Assembly: GCF_006716815.1 (NCBI RefSeq)
Contig: NZ_VFPS01000001.1
Span: 372,001 to 436,000 of the forward strand
Source of the DNA: Microbacterium lacticum
GTDB taxonomy: Bacteria; Actinomycetota; Actinomycetes; Actinomycetales; Microbacteriaceae
Reading direction: 5' to 3'
DNA: 64,000 bases
In this document: positions 27,271 through 34,912 of the stretch, piece by piece
Layout of the letters: every line of letters begins with the position of its first letter
Position numbering within the stretch: the first letter of the stretch is position 1
Position numbers and translations under genes: made by a program
Notes under the pieces: model-generated
Seen by the model: the letters and a program-made list of their open reading frames with translations, nothing else
What the model was told of the DNA's origin: nothing
Database searches by the model: none

Positions 27271-29319
27271 TCACGCCAGGCCGCGGCGGGCGAGCAGGGG
27301 TGCGATCTCGGCATCCCGCCCGCGGAAGTCGCGGTACGCCTCGAGCGGATCCTTCGAGCCGCCGACGCCCAGCAGTCGCTGGCGGAAGCGGTCGCCGTTC
27401 GCACGCGCGAGCCCGCCGTTCTCGGTGAACCACTCGACGGTGTCGGCGTCGAGCACCTCGCTCCAGATGTACGAGTAGTACCCGGCGCTGTAACCGCCCG
27501 AGAACACGTGCGCGAAGTAGGTCGACGAGTAGCGCGTCGGCACGAGTGGATTGTCGAGGCCGATGTCGGCGAGGGCGGATGCCTCGAAGTCCGCGACATC
27601 CGTCACCGCCGCCGCCTCCTCGGCGCCCAGCGAGTGCCAGGCCTGGTCGATCCACGCCGCGGCGAGGTACTCGCTCGTCGCGAAGCCCTGGTTGAAAGCC
27701 TCCGACGCGTGCAGCTTCTCGGTGACCTCGGCCGGCAGCGGCTCGTCGGTGTCGATGTGGCGGGCGTACGACGCGAGCACCTCGGGCCATAGGATCCACA
27801 TCTCGTTGACCTGACTCGGGAACTCGACGAAGTCGCGGAAGACGTTCGTGCCCGCGAAGTGCGGGTAGGTCACCGTCGCGAACAGTCCGTGCAGCGCGTG
27901 GCCGAACTCGTGGAACAGGGTCGTCACCTCGTCGAGCGTGAGGAGCGTCGGCTGCCCCTCGGCCGGCCGCGGCACGTTGAGGTTGTTGACGACGACCGGT
28001 GACGTGCCCCGCAGGGCCGATTGCGAGACGATCGAGTTCATCCACGCGCCGCCCCGCTTGGTGTCGCGCGTGTACAGGTCGAGCAGGTAGAGCCCGAGCG
28101 GCGAGCCGTCGGCTTCGCGCACTTCGAACACCCGCACGTCGGGGTGGTAGCCGAGGAGGTCGTCCCGCTCGGTGAACGTGATGCCGTAGAGCTCCGTCGC
28201 CGCGCGGAACACACCGTCCTGCAGCACACGCTCGGCCTCGAACCAGGGGCGCAGGGCCGTGCGGTCGAGGTCGTACTCCGCCGCGCGGACGCGCTCGGTG
28301 TAGTACGCCCAGTCATGCGCGTCGATCGGGAAGGGTTCGTCCTCGGCATCCACGATCGCCTGCAGCGCCGCCGCCTCGGCGCGGGCGTTTCGGGCAGCCG
28401 GTACGGCGAGGCGCCGCAGCAGATCGTGCACGGCCCCCGGCGACCCGGCGGTCTCGTCGCTCGTGACGTAGGCGGCGTGGCTCGAGTAGCCGAGCAGTGC
28501 CGCTCGCTCGGCGCGCAGTCGCACGATCTCGCGCAGCACGTCACGGTTGTCGTGCTCGTTGCCGCGCGAACCCCGGCTGCGCGAGGCTTCGAGCAGCCGC
28601 CGACGGCTCTCGCGATCGGTCAGGCTCGACAGATACGGATGCCCCGTGAACAGCGTGAGCGTCACGACGTAGCGACCGGGGAGCCCCCGGTCGGCGGCGT
28701 TCTGCGCGGCGGCCGACAGCTCGCCGTCCGTGAGGCCGTCGAGCTCGACGGCGTCGTCGAAGACCACCGCAAGGTCGTTCGTGTCGGCGAGGAGGTTCTT
28801 CTCGAAGGTGGTGGTGAGCACCGAGAGTCGCTGGTTCAGCTCGGTCAGTCGTTCCTTCTCGGCGTCGTCGAGCCCCGCACCGGCGTGCGTCATCTCGCGG
28901 TAGTGCCGTTCGACGAGGTAGCGCTGCTCCGCGTCGAGGTCGAGCTCGTCGAGGCGCTCGTGCAGGGTCGCGATGCGCCAGTACAGGGCGCTGTCGAGCT
29001 GGACGGCGTCGTTGTGTGCGGCCATCAGCGGAGCGAGAGTCTCCTCGATCTGCTGGATGTCGGCGGTCGCATCGGCCGAGGAGACGGTGTAGAAGGTGCG
29101 CGCCACGCGCCCGAGCAGGTCGCCCGAGCGCTCCAGCGCGACGACGGTGTTCTCGAACGTGGGCATCGAGCGAACGCGCGTGATGGCGTCGATCTCGCGA
29201 CGGTGCTCCGCGAACGCCTCCTCGAAAGCGGGCAGGTAGTGCTCCGGTGCGATCTCCCGGTAGTCGGGAAGTCCATAGGGGAGAGTGGCGGGGGACAGCA
29301 GGGGATTCGCATCGGCCAT
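27271..29319 (-). CDS. dcp: Peptidyl-dipeptidase, M3 family
   Basis: A 682-aa M3A zinc metallopeptidase of the Dcp/oligopeptidase A type, which removes dipeptides from peptide C-termini in the cytosol. The zinc site is TLFHEFGHALHG at about residues 468-479, with the third ligand Glu in the downstream FVEFPSQVNE. YSSTYFAHVFSGGYSAGYYSYIWSEVLDAD is the conserved substrate loop. No signal peptide. ATG at 29319 has a TAGGCT box 6 bases upstream, which fits a leaderless mRNA. It diverges from the HTH gene at 29408, so the shared region 29320-29407 may regulate both. Confidence 0.93.
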   Translation of the reverse strand: MADANPLLSPATLPYGLPDYREIAPEHYLPAFEEAFAEHRREIDAITRVRSMPTFENTVVALERSGDLLGRVARTFYTVSSADATADIQQIEETLAPLMAAHNDAVQLDSALYWRIATLHERLDELDLDAEQRYLVERHYREMTHAGAGLDDAEKERLTELNQRLSVLTTTFEKNLLADTNDLAVVFDDAVELDGLTDGELSAAAQNAADRGLPGRYVVTLTLFTGHPYLSSLTDRESRRRLLEASRSRGSRGNEHDNRDVLREIVRLRAERAALLGYSSHAAYVTSDETAGSPGAVHDLLRRLAVPAARNARAEAAALQAIVDAEDEPFPIDAHDWAYYTERVRAAEYDLDRTALRPWFEAERVLQDGVFRAATELYGITFTERDDLLGYHPDVRVFEVREADGSPLGLYLLDLYTRDTKRGGAWMNSIVSQSALRGTSPVVVNNLNVPRPAEGQPTLLTLDEVTTLFHEFGHALHGLFATVTYPHFAGTNVFRDFVEFPSQVNEMWILWPEVLASYARHIDTDEPLPAEVTEKLHASEAFNQGFATSEYLAAAWIDQAWHSLGAEEAAAVTDVADFEASALADIGLDNPLVPTRYSSTYFAHVFSGGYSAGYYSYIWSEVLDADTVEWFTENGGLARANGDRFRQRLLGVGGSKDPLEAYRDFRGRDAEIAPLLARRGLA

Positions 29320-29343
29320 GCGGCCAGCCTAGAGGCATCCTCC

Positions 29344-29400
29344 TTGCAAAGGAGTAGTTGCAAACATTCACTTGCAAAGAAGCCTTTGCATTGCTACCGT
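29344..29400 (+). promoter_or_regulatory. Promoter with TTGCAAA repeat operator
   Basis: TTGCAAA occurs at 29344, 29358 and 29372, each exactly 14 bases apart, and an inverted TTTGCA is at 29385. The third copy and the inverted one form a TGCAAAG-AAGC-CTTTGCA dyad. TTGCAA at 29372-29377 also works as a -35 box, 17 bases before TACCGT (29395-29400), 7 bases ahead of GTG 29408. This looks like an operator for the downstream HTH protein. Confidence 0.6.
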
Positions 29401-29407
29401 GAACGTC

Positions 29408-30025
29408 GTGGCAGCGAAGAAGCAGACCGAACCGGTGGACGAGGCACAAAACCGCCTGCTCGACGCGGGCGCGCTGAAGGCGCTCGCCCACCCCCTGCGT
29501 GTGCGGATCTTCGACATCCTCAGCCAGTATGGGCCGCAGACCGCGAGTTCGCTCGCCGAGCAGCTGGGGGAGTCGAGCGGCGCCACGAGCTACCACCTGC
29601 GTGCCCTCGCGAAGCACGATCTCATCCGCGAGGTCGACGGGCGCGGGACGGCCCGCGAGCGCTGGTGGGAGCGACCGAAGGGCTCGGTGACGATCTCGAC
29701 CCCCGAGGCGGTCCGCACCCCGTCGGGCCTCGCGGCGTCGCAGATCGTCGTGACCGAGACCTACCGGCAGCGCCACGATCAGCTGATGCGGTTCCTCGCA
29801 CAGTCGTGGAGCTCCGACGACGCGCTCGAAGAGGCCGCGGAACTGTCCACGGCCAACGCACGCCTCACACGCGAGCAGTTCGAAGACGTCAGAGACCGCA
29901 TCGCCGCGATCATCACCGAGGCGGTGCGCACGCACCGCGACCAGGAGGGCGACGACGTGCGCCCGTACCTCATCCGACTGGACATGTTCCCGATCGACGG
30001 CCCACGAGTGAGAGAAGGCAGCTGA
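29408..30025 (+). CDS. ArsR/HTH_20-type winged-helix regulator
   Basis: A 205-aa transcription regulator. The winged helix at about residues 22-90 reads ALKALAHPLRVRIFDILSQYGPQTASSLAEQLGESSGATSYHLRALAKHDLI, with the wing GRGTARERWWERP. The C-terminal helical half (QSWSSDDALEEAAELS...EDVRDRIAAIITEAV) would be the dimer or ligand domain; no metal-binding Cys motif is seen. The start is placed at GTG 29408 because a -35/-10 pair ends 7 bases before it; GTG 29399 is the alternative. The stop overlaps the next start (TGATG). The repeated operator upstream suggests autorepression and control of the divergent dcp. Confidence 0.82.
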   Translation: MAAKKQTEPVDEAQNRLLDAGALKALAHPLRVRIFDILSQYGPQTASSLAEQLGESSGATSYHLRALAKHDLIREVDGRGTARERWWERPKGSVTISTPEAVRTPSGLAASQIVVTETYRQRHDQLMRFLAQSWSSDDALEEAAELSTANARLTREQFEDVRDRIAAIITEAVRTHRDQEGDDVRPYLIRLDMFPIDGPRVREGS

Positions 30026-30252
30026 TGGCACTCATCGAGAGCACGCGTGCGCGTCTGCATCCGACGCCGGCGGAGCGGCTCGCACTCGCCCTGGCGACGG
30101 GGATCTCGGTCGGCGTCGCCGAGCGGATGGCCCGTCGGGCGCAGCGCCTGACCGACGCGTGCACCGCGAGCGACGCGGCGGCACTCGAGGACGTCGCCGC
30201 CACCCATCGCGACCGGGAGCACGCCCGCGCCTACCTGCTCGGCATCCGCTGA
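30025..30252 (+). CDS. Small protein coupled to the HTH regulator (75 aa)
   Basis: An unrecognised 75-aa Ala/Arg-rich, mostly helical protein. It begins MALIESTRARLHPTPAERLALALATGIS and has no membrane helix. A 1-base overlap (TGATG) with the regulator makes translational coupling likely, so its role is probably tied to that of the regulator. Confidence 0.65.
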   Translation: MALIESTRARLHPTPAERLALALATGISVGVAERMARRAQRLTDACTASDAAALEDVAATHRDREHARAYLLGIR

Positions 30253-30259
30253 GGCGCGG

Positions 30260-30508
30260 TCAGCCGAACTCGTCCTCGTCGTCGTGGCGCACGACGACCG
30301 CCCCCGTTGCTGTCTGCTCGACGACCATTCCGGTGTCGAGCTCGGCGATGGGGCGCCCTTCGAGGAAGGTCAGCGTCCACCGCGGGCGCGGCTGACCGAG
30401 GTCGTCGGTCGGCAGCGCGCGGTCGACGGCGGCAATCTGCGGGCGGAGACTCGCGGGCACGGCCGCGGGCGGCTCGTCGCCGCTCGTCCACCGCGTGCCG
30501 AGCTGCAT
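30260..30508 (-). CDS. Small conserved protein downstream of valS (82 aa)
   Basis: Unknown function. The 82-aa protein starts MQLGTRWTSGDEPPAAV and ends in the acidic HDDEDEFG; WTLTFLEGRPIAELDTG and GAVVVRHDDED suggest a small beta-rich fold. Its start lies 1 base after the valS stop, so it should be made from the valS mRNA. It ends tail to tail with the 75-aa gene. Confidence 0.7.
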   Translation of the reverse strand: MQLGTRWTSGDEPPAAVPASLRPQIAAVDRALPTDDLGQPRPRWTLTFLEGRPIAELDTGMVVEQTATGAVVVRHDDEDEFG

Positions 30509-30509
30509 G

Positions 30510-33107
30510 TCAGGCCTCCGTCTCGACGGGCGCGAGCTCGACGGTGTCGACGGCGAACGCCTCGGCTCCGCCGACGATCTCGAGGCTCTCGATCCGTCCG
30601 ACGGCCTTGAGGTCGCCCTCGGCGAGCGTGAGGGCCGCGGCCGTGGCATCCGGTGCGCGCAGCACGAGACGTGCCACGGGCGTCTTCTGGGAGGCCTTCG
30701 CCTCGGTCTTCGCGCGACGGATGCCGATGAGCGCCTCGCTCGCCGCCTTCAACACCGCGGGGTCGCCCTCGATGCCGAGCGGCGTGGGCCACGCCGACGT
30801 GTGGATCGAGCCGTCTTCGAACCACGACCAGGCTTCTTCGGTCGCGAAGGCGAGGACGGGGGCGAGCAGACGCAGCAGCGACGACAGCGCGAGGCGCAGC
30901 GCGAGTGCGGCGGATGCCTGGCCGACGTCGCCCTGGTTGTAGGCGCGCTCCTTGACGAGTTCGAGGTAATCGTCGCAGAACGTCCAGAAGAACGCCTCGG
31001 TGATCTCCAGGGCGCGCGCGTGGTCGTAGTTCTCGAACGCCGCCGTCGCGTCGCGGATCACCTGATCGAGCGTCGCGAGCATCGCGGCATCCAGCGCGTG
31101 GGTGACCTGCGCGCCCTCCGGCACCGGGAACGACAGCACGAACTTCGCCGCGTTGAGCACCTTGATCGCGAGCCGCCGGCCGATCTTCACCTGCGTCGGG
31201 TTCTGCGGGTCGAAGGCGGCGTCGGCGCCGAGCCGGCTGGATGCCGCCCAGTACCGCACGGCGTCGGTGCCGTGCTGATCGAGGATGTCGGCGGGCGTGA
31301 CGACGTTGCCCTTCGACTTCGACATCTTCTTGCGGTCGGGGTCGACGATGAAGCCTGAGATCGCGGCATCCGACCACGGCGCGCGGTCATCCTCGAGGGC
31401 GGACCGCACCATCGTCGAGAAGAGCCACGTGCGGATGATGTCCTGGCCCTGCGGGCGGAGGTCGAACGGCGCCACGAGGTTCCAGAGCTCGTCGTCGCGC
31501 TGCCAGCCGCCGGCCAGCTGCGGGGTGAGCGACGAGGTCGCCCAGGTGTCGAAGATGTCCTTCTCGCCCTCGAACCCGCCCGGCACGCCGCGCTGCGACT
31601 CGTCGAAGCCGGGGGCGGTGTCGGTGGTGGGGTCGACGGGGAGAGCGGCCGCGTCGGCCGTGATCACGCCGCCCTCGATCCGTTCGCCGTTCTCGTCGAG
31701 CGGGTACCAGACCGGGATCGGCACGCCGAAGAAGCGCTGACGGCTGATCAGCCAGTCGCCGGTGAGCCCGTTGGTCCAGTTCTCGTAGCGCACGCGCATG
31801 AAGTCGGGATGCCAGTCCATGCCTCGCCCCAGCGCGATGAGCTTCTCGCGGAACGCCTCGTCGCGGGCCCCGTTGCGGAGGTACCACTGCCGCGTCGAGA
31901 CGATCTCGAGCGCCCGGTCGCCCTTCTCGTAGAACTTGACCGGGTGACTGAAGGGCTTCGAGACCTCGAGCAGTTCGCCGGATGCCTGCAGCAGTTCGAC
32001 CATCTTCTTCTTCGCGCTGAAGACCGTGAGACCGACGATCTCGGCGTAGGCCGCGCGTGCGGCATCCGTCTCGAGCGCTTCGGGTGCGTCGGCGAGGATC
32101 CGACCGTCCTGACCGAGGATCGTGCGGTTGGGGAGGTCGAGCTCGCGCCACCAGATAATGTCGGTCACGTCGCCGAAGGTGCAGACCATCGCGATGCCCG
32201 ATCCCTTGTCCTGCTGGGCGAGCGGGTGGGCGAGCACCGGCACCTCGACGTCGAAGATCGGGGTGCGCACCGTCTTGCCGAAGTAGTCCTGGTACCGCTC
32301 GTCGCCGGGGTTCGCGACGAGGGCGACGCACGCGGCGAGAAGCTCGGGGCGTGTCGTCTCGATGTGGATGTCGCCCGAGCCGTCGGTCTTGTGGAAGGCG
32401 AGGTGGTGGTAGCTCGCCTGCTGCTCGCGGTCTTCGAGCTCGGCCTGCGCGATCGCGGAGCGGAAGTCGATGTCCCACAGGGTCGGCGCCATGGCCTGGT
32501 ACGCCTCGCCGCGCTCGAGGTTCCGCAGGAACGCGAGCTGGCTCGTGCGGATCGTGTCGTCGGAGATCGTGCGGTAGGTCTGCGTCCAGTCGACCGAGAG
32601 GCCGAGCTGGCGGAACAGCGCCTCGAACTGCTTCTCGTCTTCGAGGGTCAGCTCTTCGCACAGCCCGATGAAGTTGCGGCGGCTGATCGGCACCTGGTCG
32701 GCCGGCTTGAGGCTCTTCGCGTCGCCGTGGAAGGGCGGGGTGAAGTCCGGATCGTAGGGGAGCGACGTGTCGCAGCGCACGCCGTAGAAGTTCTGCACGC
32801 GGCGCTCGGTGGGGAGGCCGTTGTCGTCCCAGCCCATCGGGTAGAACACGGTCTTGCCGCGCATGCGCTCGAAGCGCACCTTGACGTCGGTGTGCGTATA
32901 GCTGAATACGTGCCCGATGTGCAGCGACCCGGAGGCCGTCGGCGGGGGAGTGTCGACCGAGAAGATCCCCGCGCGACCCTGCGCCTGCGTGGCCGCCTTG
33001 GCGGCGTCACGGTCGAACAGGTACGGGCCCTGCGCCGCCCACGCGGCATCCCACTTCTGCTCGAGGCCTTCCAGGGCGGGCTTGTCGGGAATCTGTGCGT
33101 CGGCCAT
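30510..33107 (-). CDS. valS: Valyl-tRNA synthetase
   Basis: An 865-aa class I synthetase that charges tRNA-Val. HIGH is present as GSLHIGHVFSYTH (about residue 58) and KMSKS as RKKMSKSKGNVVTP; the editing (CP1) domain, with the conserved HIETTRPELLAACVALVANP, is complete. The C-terminal arm after the anticodon-binding domain is present but short. I chose ATG 33107 (MADAQIPDKPALEGLEQKWD), preceded by GGAG, over longer starts. No T-box was seen before it. Confidence 0.97.
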   Translation of the reverse strand: MADAQIPDKPALEGLEQKWDAAWAAQGPYLFDRDAAKAATQAQGRAGIFSVDTPPPTASGSLHIGHVFSYTHTDVKVRFERMRGKTVFYPMGWDDNGLPTERRVQNFYGVRCDTSLPYDPDFTPPFHGDAKSLKPADQVPISRRNFIGLCEELTLEDEKQFEALFRQLGLSVDWTQTYRTISDDTIRTSQLAFLRNLERGEAYQAMAPTLWDIDFRSAIAQAELEDREQQASYHHLAFHKTDGSGDIHIETTRPELLAACVALVANPGDERYQDYFGKTVRTPIFDVEVPVLAHPLAQQDKGSGIAMVCTFGDVTDIIWWRELDLPNRTILGQDGRILADAPEALETDAARAAYAEIVGLTVFSAKKKMVELLQASGELLEVSKPFSHPVKFYEKGDRALEIVSTRQWYLRNGARDEAFREKLIALGRGMDWHPDFMRVRYENWTNGLTGDWLISRQRFFGVPIPVWYPLDENGERIEGGVITADAAALPVDPTTDTAPGFDESQRGVPGGFEGEKDIFDTWATSSLTPQLAGGWQRDDELWNLVAPFDLRPQGQDIIRTWLFSTMVRSALEDDRAPWSDAAISGFIVDPDRKKMSKSKGNVVTPADILDQHGTDAVRYWAASSRLGADAAFDPQNPTQVKIGRRLAIKVLNAAKFVLSFPVPEGAQVTHALDAAMLATLDQVIRDATAAFENYDHARALEITEAFFWTFCDDYLELVKERAYNQGDVGQASAALALRLALSSLLRLLAPVLAFATEEAWSWFEDGSIHTSAWPTPLGIEGDPAVLKAASEALIGIRRAKTEAKASQKTPVARLVLRAPDATAAALTLAEGDLKAVGRIESLEIVGGAEAFAVDTVELAPVETEA

Positions 33108-33441
33108 GGCTGTCTCCTCGAGCGATATGTGCGGCACTGTGTGAGCGTGCCTGAGTGTGGTTTGTCCGGCCATTCTACGCGGGTCGGATGCTGCGGAGAC
33201 GACGGCTGGCGCGGAGGCGGGTGCGGGTGCCGGGAGAGTCGGATGCTGAGGAGATGACGGATGCTGAGGAACGATTCCGGGCATCCGGTCCTCAGGAACC
33301 GGCAGGCTCCTCAGGAACCTCCCGGGTGACGGGCCGGGCTCTGGGGCCATCGCCTCCTCCCCAGATGCCCGATCCGGTGGACTGTCCACCGATGCGCCCG
33401 CGCGCGCGTCGGACCGGCCTCGGCGCGGGCAGGCTGATGCC
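33108..33441. other. Repeat-rich intergenic stretch
   Basis: Between valS and the gene at 33442 there is no convincing gene. It holds three short copies of CGGATGCTGNGGA (near 33184, 33239 and 33257) and one copy of a 47-bp repeat (33273-33319) that recurs at 33719. The valS promoter should lie at its left end, but I saw no clear boxes. Confidence 0.6.
33273..33319. repeat. 47-bp direct repeat, copy 1
   Basis: Nearly identical to 33719-33766 (differences only in a GGG/GGGG run and one GG/CC change). The core unit TCCTCAGGAACC occurs twice within each copy and a shorter relative lies at 45130-45150. It resembles a REP-like intergenic element. Confidence 0.8.
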
Positions 33442-33720
33442 ATGAGCGTTCAGGTCGTCGTGCGCGACAACGGAGGGCTGGCTCGCGTGGGGCTCGTGCG
33501 TGGGCGCGGGTGGAGCGAGCGGGCGATCCGCCGCGCCGTCGAAGCCGGCGAGGTGTCGCGGCCGCGCAAGGGGTGGCTGGCCGCGCCGGGCGCCGATCCG
33601 CTGCTGGTGTGCGCCGCGCGAGACGGCGTCGTCCTCTCGTGCGTGACAGAGGCGCGGCGTCTGGGCCTGTGGGTGCTCGAGCGGGGCGACCGTTCGCACG
33701 TCGCGGCCGACCCGCAGTGA
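33442..33720 (+). pseudogene. Truncated DUF559-type protein (N-terminal AbiEi-like domain only)
   Basis: The 92-aa product MSVQVVVRDNGGLARVGLVRGRG has the N-terminal winged-helix pattern of the actinobacterial proteins that join an AbiEi-antitoxin-type domain to a Vsr-like DUF559 nuclease domain (GWSERAIRRAVEAGEVSRPRKGWLAAPGA...SCVTEARRLGLWVL). Intact relatives are about 270-300 aa as I recall them. Here the frame ends with HVAADPQ, and the stop codon sits at the junction with copy 2 of the 47-bp repeat. So the nuclease part seems to have been lost through repeat insertion or recombination. It may also be a deliberately short protein. Confidence 0.6.
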
Positions 33721-33766
33721 TTCCGGGGCATCCGGTCCTCAGGAACCCGCAGGCTCCTCAGGAACC
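33719..33766. repeat. 47-bp direct repeat, copy 2
   Basis: The second copy lies 446 bases after copy 1. It adjoins the stop of the truncated gene on its left, and the stop and last codons of the GNAT gene (minus strand, ...VPEEPAGS) lie inside it on the right. Confidence 0.8.
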
Positions 33767-34299
33767 GACCGCCGCCCCCGCGACCACGCCTCGCGCGACA
33801 CCGCGAAGGCGAGGTGCGGCATGTCGACGCCGCGGTAGTGGGTCGTGAAGGTGCGCCGCACGGTCGTGCCGAGCCGGATGGCGACGTTCATGGATGCCAC
33901 GTTGGTCGAGCGCACCTTGGCGTACAGCTCGTCGATCGGCAGCTCACGGAAGGCCCAGTCGCGGCACGCGCTCGCCGCCTCGACGGCGTACCCCCGGTGC
34001 CAGTGGGCGCGCGCGAACAGGTAACCCACCTCGATCACCTCGTCCTGATCGATCCGCTGGCGGGTGATGCCGCACTGCCCGATCATCTCGCCCGTCTCGC
34101 GCAGCACGACGGCCCACAGCCCGAAGCCGTCGTCGGCGTACCGCTCCTGCATCCGCCGCAGCCAGGCGAGCGACTCCGCGTCGTCGAACGCGCCCTCGTA
34201 CGCGATCATCGCCACGGGATCGTGCAGGATCGCCCGGAGCGCCGGCAGATCGGCATCCGTCATCTCGCGGAGGTCCAGTCGCCCGGTGGAGAGGATCAC
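33739..34299 (-). CDS. GNAT family N-acetyltransferase (RimJ/RimL type)
   Basis: A 186-aa acetyl-CoA-dependent acetyltransferase; the substrate (protein N-terminus, amino acid or drug) is unknown. The Acetyltransf_3 pattern is clear: STGRLDLREMTDADLPAL, GLWAVVLRETGEMIGQCGI, VIEVGYLFARAHWHRGYAVEAASACRDWAF (acetyl-CoA loop) and VRSTNVASMNVAIRLG. The start GTG at 34299 overlaps the stop of the upstream gene (GTGA). The last nine residues come from the 47-bp repeat, so the natural C-terminus may have been altered. Confidence 0.85.
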   Translation of the reverse strand: MILSTGRLDLREMTDADLPALRAILHDPVAMIAYEGAFDDAESLAWLRRMQERYADDGFGLWAVVLRETGEMIGQCGITRQRIDQDEVIEVGYLFARAHWHRGYAVEAASACRDWAFRELPIDELYAKVRSTNVASMNVAIRLGTTVRRTFTTHYRGVDMPHLAFAVSREAWSRGRRSVPEEPAGS

Positions 34300-34670
34300 C
34301 CGGTCACCCCGATGCCCAGCGCCTCGGCGAACGCGACCGCGTGCAGTTCGGCCTGGCGCGGCTCGAGCCACGCGCCGCCCCGGCAGACGAGCTCGGCGGC
34401 ACGCACACCGGTGATCGCGACGTCGACGAGGGTCGCCCCGGTGAGATCGAGGCGCGTCACGGATGCCTCGTCGAGCCGCGACTCGGCGATGCGCCCGTGC
34501 GCGTCACTCACCACGTCGCCCGTCGCGCGCAGCCGCACTCCGATCAGGTCGGCGCGGGGCGCGAGATCGGCGTCGCCGTCGAACCGAGCGGGCAGGTCGG
34601 GCGCCGTCACGCGCGGAGCGTGCGGGCCGCGCGGGGTCCGGCGCCCGCCGGTGGACCGAGGGGAGGGCAT
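34296..34670 (-). CDS. Short pentapeptide-repeat-like protein
   Basis: A 124-aa protein. Its middle part ([27 protein letters not shown]... [39 protein letters not shown]) has the A(D/N)LXX rhythm of pentapeptide repeats that fold as a right-handed quadrilateral helix. Relatives I recall from this family are longer (about 200 aa) with more coils, while the last 25 residues here break the pattern. It may be a shortened copy. ATG 34670 is the nearest good start after the divergent ileS promoter region. It is coupled to the GNAT gene (GTGA). Confidence 0.65.
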   Translation of the reverse strand: MPSPRSTGGRRTPRGPHAPRVTAPDLPARFDGDADLAPRADLIGVRLRATGDVVSDAHGRIAESRLDEASVTRLDLTGATLVDVAITGVRAAELVCRGGAWLEPRQAELHAVAFAEALGIGVTG

Positions 34671-34692
34671 GCCCGCCAGCCTACGTCGCCGG

Positions 34693-34698
34693 TATGCT
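34693..34698 (+). promoter_or_regulatory. -10 box of the ileS leader
   Basis: TATGCT lies about 7 bases before the start of the T-box leader, giving a leader of about 205 bases. Confidence 0.45.
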
Positions 34699-34704
34699 GG
34701 AGGG

Positions 34705-34912
34705 ACCAGCATCGATCCGGCCATCACCGGGGAGCTCGCGGAAGAACGCATCGGCCCGTCCGACGCCACTAGAACCGCGCGGGGCAGGCCCGTCACAGCC
34801 GCAGGAGAGAGGCCCTCGTCGGATCGGGGAGGGCAAGCGGGGTGGTACCGCGGCCCGTGCGACAGCACGGATCGTCCTCGCAGGAAGCATCAGACGCACC
34901 TGCTGGAGAGAC
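34705..34912 (+). promoter_or_regulatory. Translational T-box riboswitch of ileS
   Basis: This leader senses uncharged tRNA-Ile and opens ileS translation. The diagnostic T-box core GGGTGGTACCGCGG lies at 34840-34853 (its TGG-ACC bulge pairs with the tRNA NCCA end). In the short Stem I, the specifier codon ATC (isoleucine) is best placed at 34723-34725, followed by A and the ACCGGGGAGC segment typical of actinobacterial ileS leaders. No T-run terminator follows; the ribosome site (GGAGAG) is only 4 bases before the ATG, so control of initiation is more likely than attenuation. Confidence 0.9.
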
